Below, one piece after another: positions 57,341 to 59,625 of a stretch of 59,625 bases of DNA. The stretch spans positions 1 to 59,625 of the forward strand of contig QKCD01000113.1 of the NCBI GenBank assembly GCA_003245815.1. The letters run 5' to 3'. Under the pieces are notes generated by a model that was not told where the DNA came from, searched no databases, and saw nothing but the letters and a program-made list of their open reading frames with translations. The stretch's first letter is position 1. Every line of letters starts with the position of its first letter. The position numbers and the translations under genes were made by a program. This stretch comes from Sulfuricurvum sp. GTDB taxonomy: Bacteria > Campylobacterota > Campylobacteria > Campylobacterales > Sulfurimonadaceae.

Positions 57341-58854
57341 CCCAACGCCTTGACCAGGTCCACCGCCGTCCCCTCGTGCGTCGTGCCGTCGATGCGGCGC
57401 GCACAGGCGCGTTCGCCCGCCTCCAGGGGCTCCGCGGCGGCCAGCTGCAGCCGCAGTACCTCCGTGTCCGCCTCGGAGGGGTCGCTCCCCTCCTTCAGCC
57501 GCGCCTCCACCCGCGCACGCGACAAGGAAACATCGCAGGCCATGTCAAGAATGCACCAGCGCACCCCGCACTCCCGGGCGAGGGTTTCGAACCGTTTACG
57601 CTGCCACCGTTTCAAGAAAGCCGCGTCGACGACGACGCTGCGGTGCTCCAGCACTGCGCCCCGCGCCAGATCGGCCAGGCGTGCATAGGTCGCCTCCGTC
57701 GCTTCCGCCCCGTAGCGCCCCTCTTCCCCGTCGGGAAAGAGCCGACGGCGTTCGACGTCGGAGCGGATCCGCAGCGCCCCGAAACGCTCCACCGCCTGCA
57801 GCGCCGCGACGCTCTTGCCCGAACCGGAGCAGCCGTGCATGATCGCCAGAAACGGTTTCGGCCGCCCCGTATAGCTCTGCGCCAGGGCGATATAACGGCC
57901 GATCTCGCCGTAGAGCGCCGCCTGCGCATCGGCATCGGGGGTCTGATCAAGCTGCAGCGCCGCCACCTTGGCCCGGACCAGCGCCCGGTAGCTCTTGTAA
58001 AGGTTGAGCGTTCCGACGCTTTCATAATCCCCCGTCCACTCGAGGTAGGCGCTCAGCAGGCGGTGACTGCACGCACGCAGGCCGCGGTACTCCAGGTCCA
58101 TCAGCAAAAAGGCGAGGTCACTGATAACGTCGATGTGGCTGAGGAAGGGGTTGAACTCGATGGCGTCGAAGAGCAGCAACTCCCCTTCGAAGTAGGCCAT
58201 GTTGTGCAGGTGCATGTCGCCGTGGCACTCCCGCACCTTCCCCTGCGCCTTGCGCCGCTTCAGCAGCGGCTTCAGCCGGGCGTGGGTCTCCAGGGTCCAG
58301 GCCCGGAGGTCCTCCAGTACGGCGAGGCTCCCCTCGTCGTCGAGCAGACGCTCCAGGAGGGCGAAGTTCTCCAGCATCGGGGCGAGGACCCGCTCGGGGG
58401 TGCCATACTCCTCCCCCGCTTCGGCCACTTCGGCGTCGCGGTGGAAGTCGGCGATCGTCGCCGCGACAACGTCCATCGCCTCGGGGGCGAGCCCGCCCCG
58501 CTCGGCGACGTGGTCGAGCTGCTGCGCCTCGTCGAAACGGCGCATCTTCACCGCATAGTCGATCACCTCCTCCTCCCCCTCGATGACGGGCTCTTCCGGC
58601 GTACCGGTGATCGTCACGATCCCCAGGTAGAGCGGCGCGGCGAAACGGCGGTTGCTGCGCAGCTCTTCGAGGCAGCAGTGGTGGCGCTTCTGCAGGGTCG
58701 AGTAGTCCAGGAAGCCGAAATCGACCGGCTTCTTCAGCTTGTAGACGACATCCCCGTTGAGGATGACGGTGGAGATGTGCGTCCGGACCGCCTTCGCATC
58801 GGGAAGGGCCTCGAGCAGGGCGGCGACGAGCTGTTCGTGTGCTTGCAGTGTCAT
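57337..58854 (-). CDS. fusion of APH-like kinase and P-loop kinase (COG2187/COG0645)
   Basis: 505 aa. N-terminal part (about 1-320) is aminoglycoside-phosphotransferase-like: catalytic H-G-D-M-H-L-H-N (about 215-225) and D-A-I-E-F-N metal loop. C-terminal part (about 335-505) is a P-loop kinase with G-C-S-G-S-G-K-S (about 345). The fusion is widespread but its substrate is not known. It overlaps the DUF72 stop (ATGA) and the next gene start (GTGA). A minus-strand TATAAT 6 nt before the ATG may also give an internal leaderless transcript. Confidence 0.88.
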   Translation of the reverse strand: MTLQAHEQLVAALLEALPDAKAVRTHISTVILNGDVVYKLKKPVDFGFLDYSTLQKRHHCCLEELRSNRRFAAPLYLGIVTITGTPEEPVIEGEEEVIDYAVKMRRFDEAQQLDHVAERGGLAPEAMDVVAATIADFHRDAEVAEAGEEYGTPERVLAPMLENFALLERLLDDEGSLAVLEDLRAWTLETHARLKPLLKRRKAQGKVRECHGDMHLHNMAYFEGELLLFDAIEFNPFLSHIDVISDLAFLLMDLEYRGLRACSHRLLSAYLEWTGDYESVGTLNLYKSYRALVRAKVAALQLDQTPDADAQAALYGEIGRYIALAQSYTGRPKPFLAIMHGCSGSGKSVAALQAVERFGALRIRSDVERRRLFPDGEEGRYGAEATEATYARLADLARGAVLEHRSVVVDAAFLKRWQRKRFETLARECGVRWCILDMACDVSLSRARVEARLKEGSDPSEADTEVLRLQLAAAEPLEAGERACARRIDGTTHEGTAVDLVKALG

Positions 58855-59621
58855 AGCGTCATTATACCTTCCGGCCTCTTCGTTTCCCCCTCCCCTTCGA
58901 GCAGCGTCCGGAGTTTCCGGGCGTTCTCCCAGGCGAACCCCTCCATGTCGTTGTTGAAGTAGCAGAAGAGCTCTTTCCCCGCCTCATGCAGGGTCCGGAT
59001 CTCGGCGGCGAGGCGCTGCAGCGCCCCCGTGTCGTAGCGGCCGCGGTAGCGCCCCTGCGCTCCGTGCATCCGGATGTAGGCGTGTTCCGCCGTGGCGGCC
59101 CACGGTGTCTGGATGCGGTCGAAGTCGTTGATGCAGAAGCCGATGCCGCGGCGCGTCAGCAGTTCGAAGAGGGCGTCGTCGATCCAGGAGCCGTGGCGGA
59201 ACTCGAAGGCGTAGCGGTACCCCGGCGGCAGCTCCGAGAGAAAGGCCTCGAGCATCGGCAGGTCCCGCTCCCGCGAGGAGGGAAGCTGAAAGAGAATGAC
59301 GCCGAGCTTCGGCCGCAGCGGTGTGATCTGGTGCATGAAGGCGTGCAGCGCGTCACCGGCATGGTCGAGCCGGCGGAGGTGGGTGATGCCGCGGTGCGCC
59401 TTGAGGCTGAAACAGAACTCCTCCGGCGTCACCTCCAGCCAGTGTTCGAGGGTGCCGGTACGGGGGAAGTGGTAGAACGTACTGTTGATCTCCACCGTCG
59501 CAAAGGTGCCGGCGTAGAGGGGGAGCAGCGCTTTTTTCGGGCTCCCTTCGGGATAGCATCGGCCGATCCAGTGATCGTAATAGAATCCGGAGGTGCCGAT
59601 GTGTACCTTTTCCATAGCCAT
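58851..59621 (-). CDS. DUF72 family protein
   Basis: 256 aa, TIM-barrel-like DUF72: HIGTSGFYYDHWIGRCYPEG at the N-terminus, NSTFYHFP, FQLPSS, YAFEFRHGSW and the C-terminal FCYFNNDMEGFAWENA. Function unknown. Two in-frame ATG codons (59621 and 59615) lie near the window edge and the ribosome site is out of view, so the start is not decided. First visible gene of the operon with the kinase fusion (ATGA overlap) and the acyltransferase. Confidence 0.88.
   Translation of the reverse strand: MAMEKVHIGTSGFYYDHWIGRCYPEGSPKKALLPLYAGTFATVEINSTFYHFPRTGTLEHWLEVTPEEFCFSLKAHRGITHLRRLDHAGDALHAFMHQITPLRPKLGVILFQLPSSRERDLPMLEAFLSELPPGYRYAFEFRHGSWIDDALFELLTRRGIGFCINDFDRIQTPWAATAEHAYIRMHGAQGRYRGRYDTGALQRLAAEIRTLHEAGKELFCYFNNDMEGFAWENARKLRTLLEGEGETKRPEGIMTL
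58861..58866 (-). promoter_or_regulatory. -10 element inside the DUF72 gene, 6 nt before an ATG
   Basis: Minus-strand TATAAT (58866 to 58861), then GACGCT, then ATG at 58854. It lies within the last codons of the DUF72 gene. Confidence 0.45.
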
Positions 59622-59625
59622 AGTC

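Noticed and set aside
1-59625. Mobile elements, integrases, transposases, tRNA genes
   Set aside because: None seen by eye: no transposase or integrase motifs, no terminal inverted repeats around gene blocks, no tRNA cloverleaf with TTCGANNC-type arm in the intergenic regions.

Overview
The window is dense, GC-rich bacterial chromosome (strong G/C preference at third codon positions) with about 49 protein genes, no tRNA or rRNA, no recognisable mobile element and no CRISPR array. It looks like a free-living member of the Campylobacterota, most like a high-GC Sulfurimonas relative. The signs are a histidine kinase with the H-Q-W-R-Q-P-L H-box, an MlaA-MlaC-RND gene triad, TATAAT-type -10 elements with weak -35 elements, and several families common in that group. 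The taxon is an inference from gene content.

Left part (1-15.4 kb): a partial serine hydrolase, an MFS transporter, a Cache-GGDEF diguanylate cyclase, an RLAN-type RimK-like ATP-grasp enzyme, a stripped-down DEAD-box-like protein with a repetitive basic tail, an EF-hand protein, an MtfA-like peptidase, a histidine kinase, a B12-binding radical SAM protein, a DUF4382 lipoprotein, an alanine-type sodium symporter and a GAF/HD-GYP/degenerate-GGDEF protein. Middle (15.4-35.7 kb): a nucleoside deaminase, a Lon-like protease, a PPK2-M42 operon, GNAT plus membrane protein, MgtE, an RMD1/YagE protein, a divergent desuccinylase/RimB/RimK cluster, CorA, MarC, a glutaminase-MscS-beta-CASP operon, a small Cys-rich exported protein, a 2OG-Fe(II) oxygenase, a candidate structured RNA, a small acidic protein, a SnoaL-like protein and a glycerophosphodiesterase. 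Right part (35.7-59.6 kb): the MlaA-MlaC-RND lipid-trafficking operon, a lipoprotein, PhnA, CYTH, a TrkA-TrkH operon preceded by an unlisted 34-aa membrane protein, an MFS permease, a complete Lap-type type I secretion and adhesin locus, and a three-gene operon of a truncated acyl-activating/ACP/PlsC fusion, an APH/P-loop kinase and a DUF72 protein.

Functional themes: c-di-GMP signalling (one cyclase, one HD-GYP protein) together with a Lap adhesin whose retention module carries a TAAG LapG site; glutamate-ligase chemistry (two RimK-family enzymes, with a RimB-like retropepsin next to one); Mg2+/K+ transport (MgtE, CorA, TrkAH); and envelope lipid handling.

The most unusual signals are: (i) a folded, closed-ended RNA candidate of about 190 nt at 33976-34163; (ii) four genes whose ATG lies exactly 6 nt after a -10 hexamer, which predicts leaderless mRNAs; (iii) two proteins that look like pieces of larger enzymes (a RecA2-only DEAD-box remnant and an AMP-binding C-subdomain/ACP/PlsC protein); (iv) a 34-aa transmembrane peptide in front of trkA; and (v) a perfect 22-bp inverted repeat placed to control the Mla-RND operon. 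Everything here is read by eye; no database search or folding program was run.
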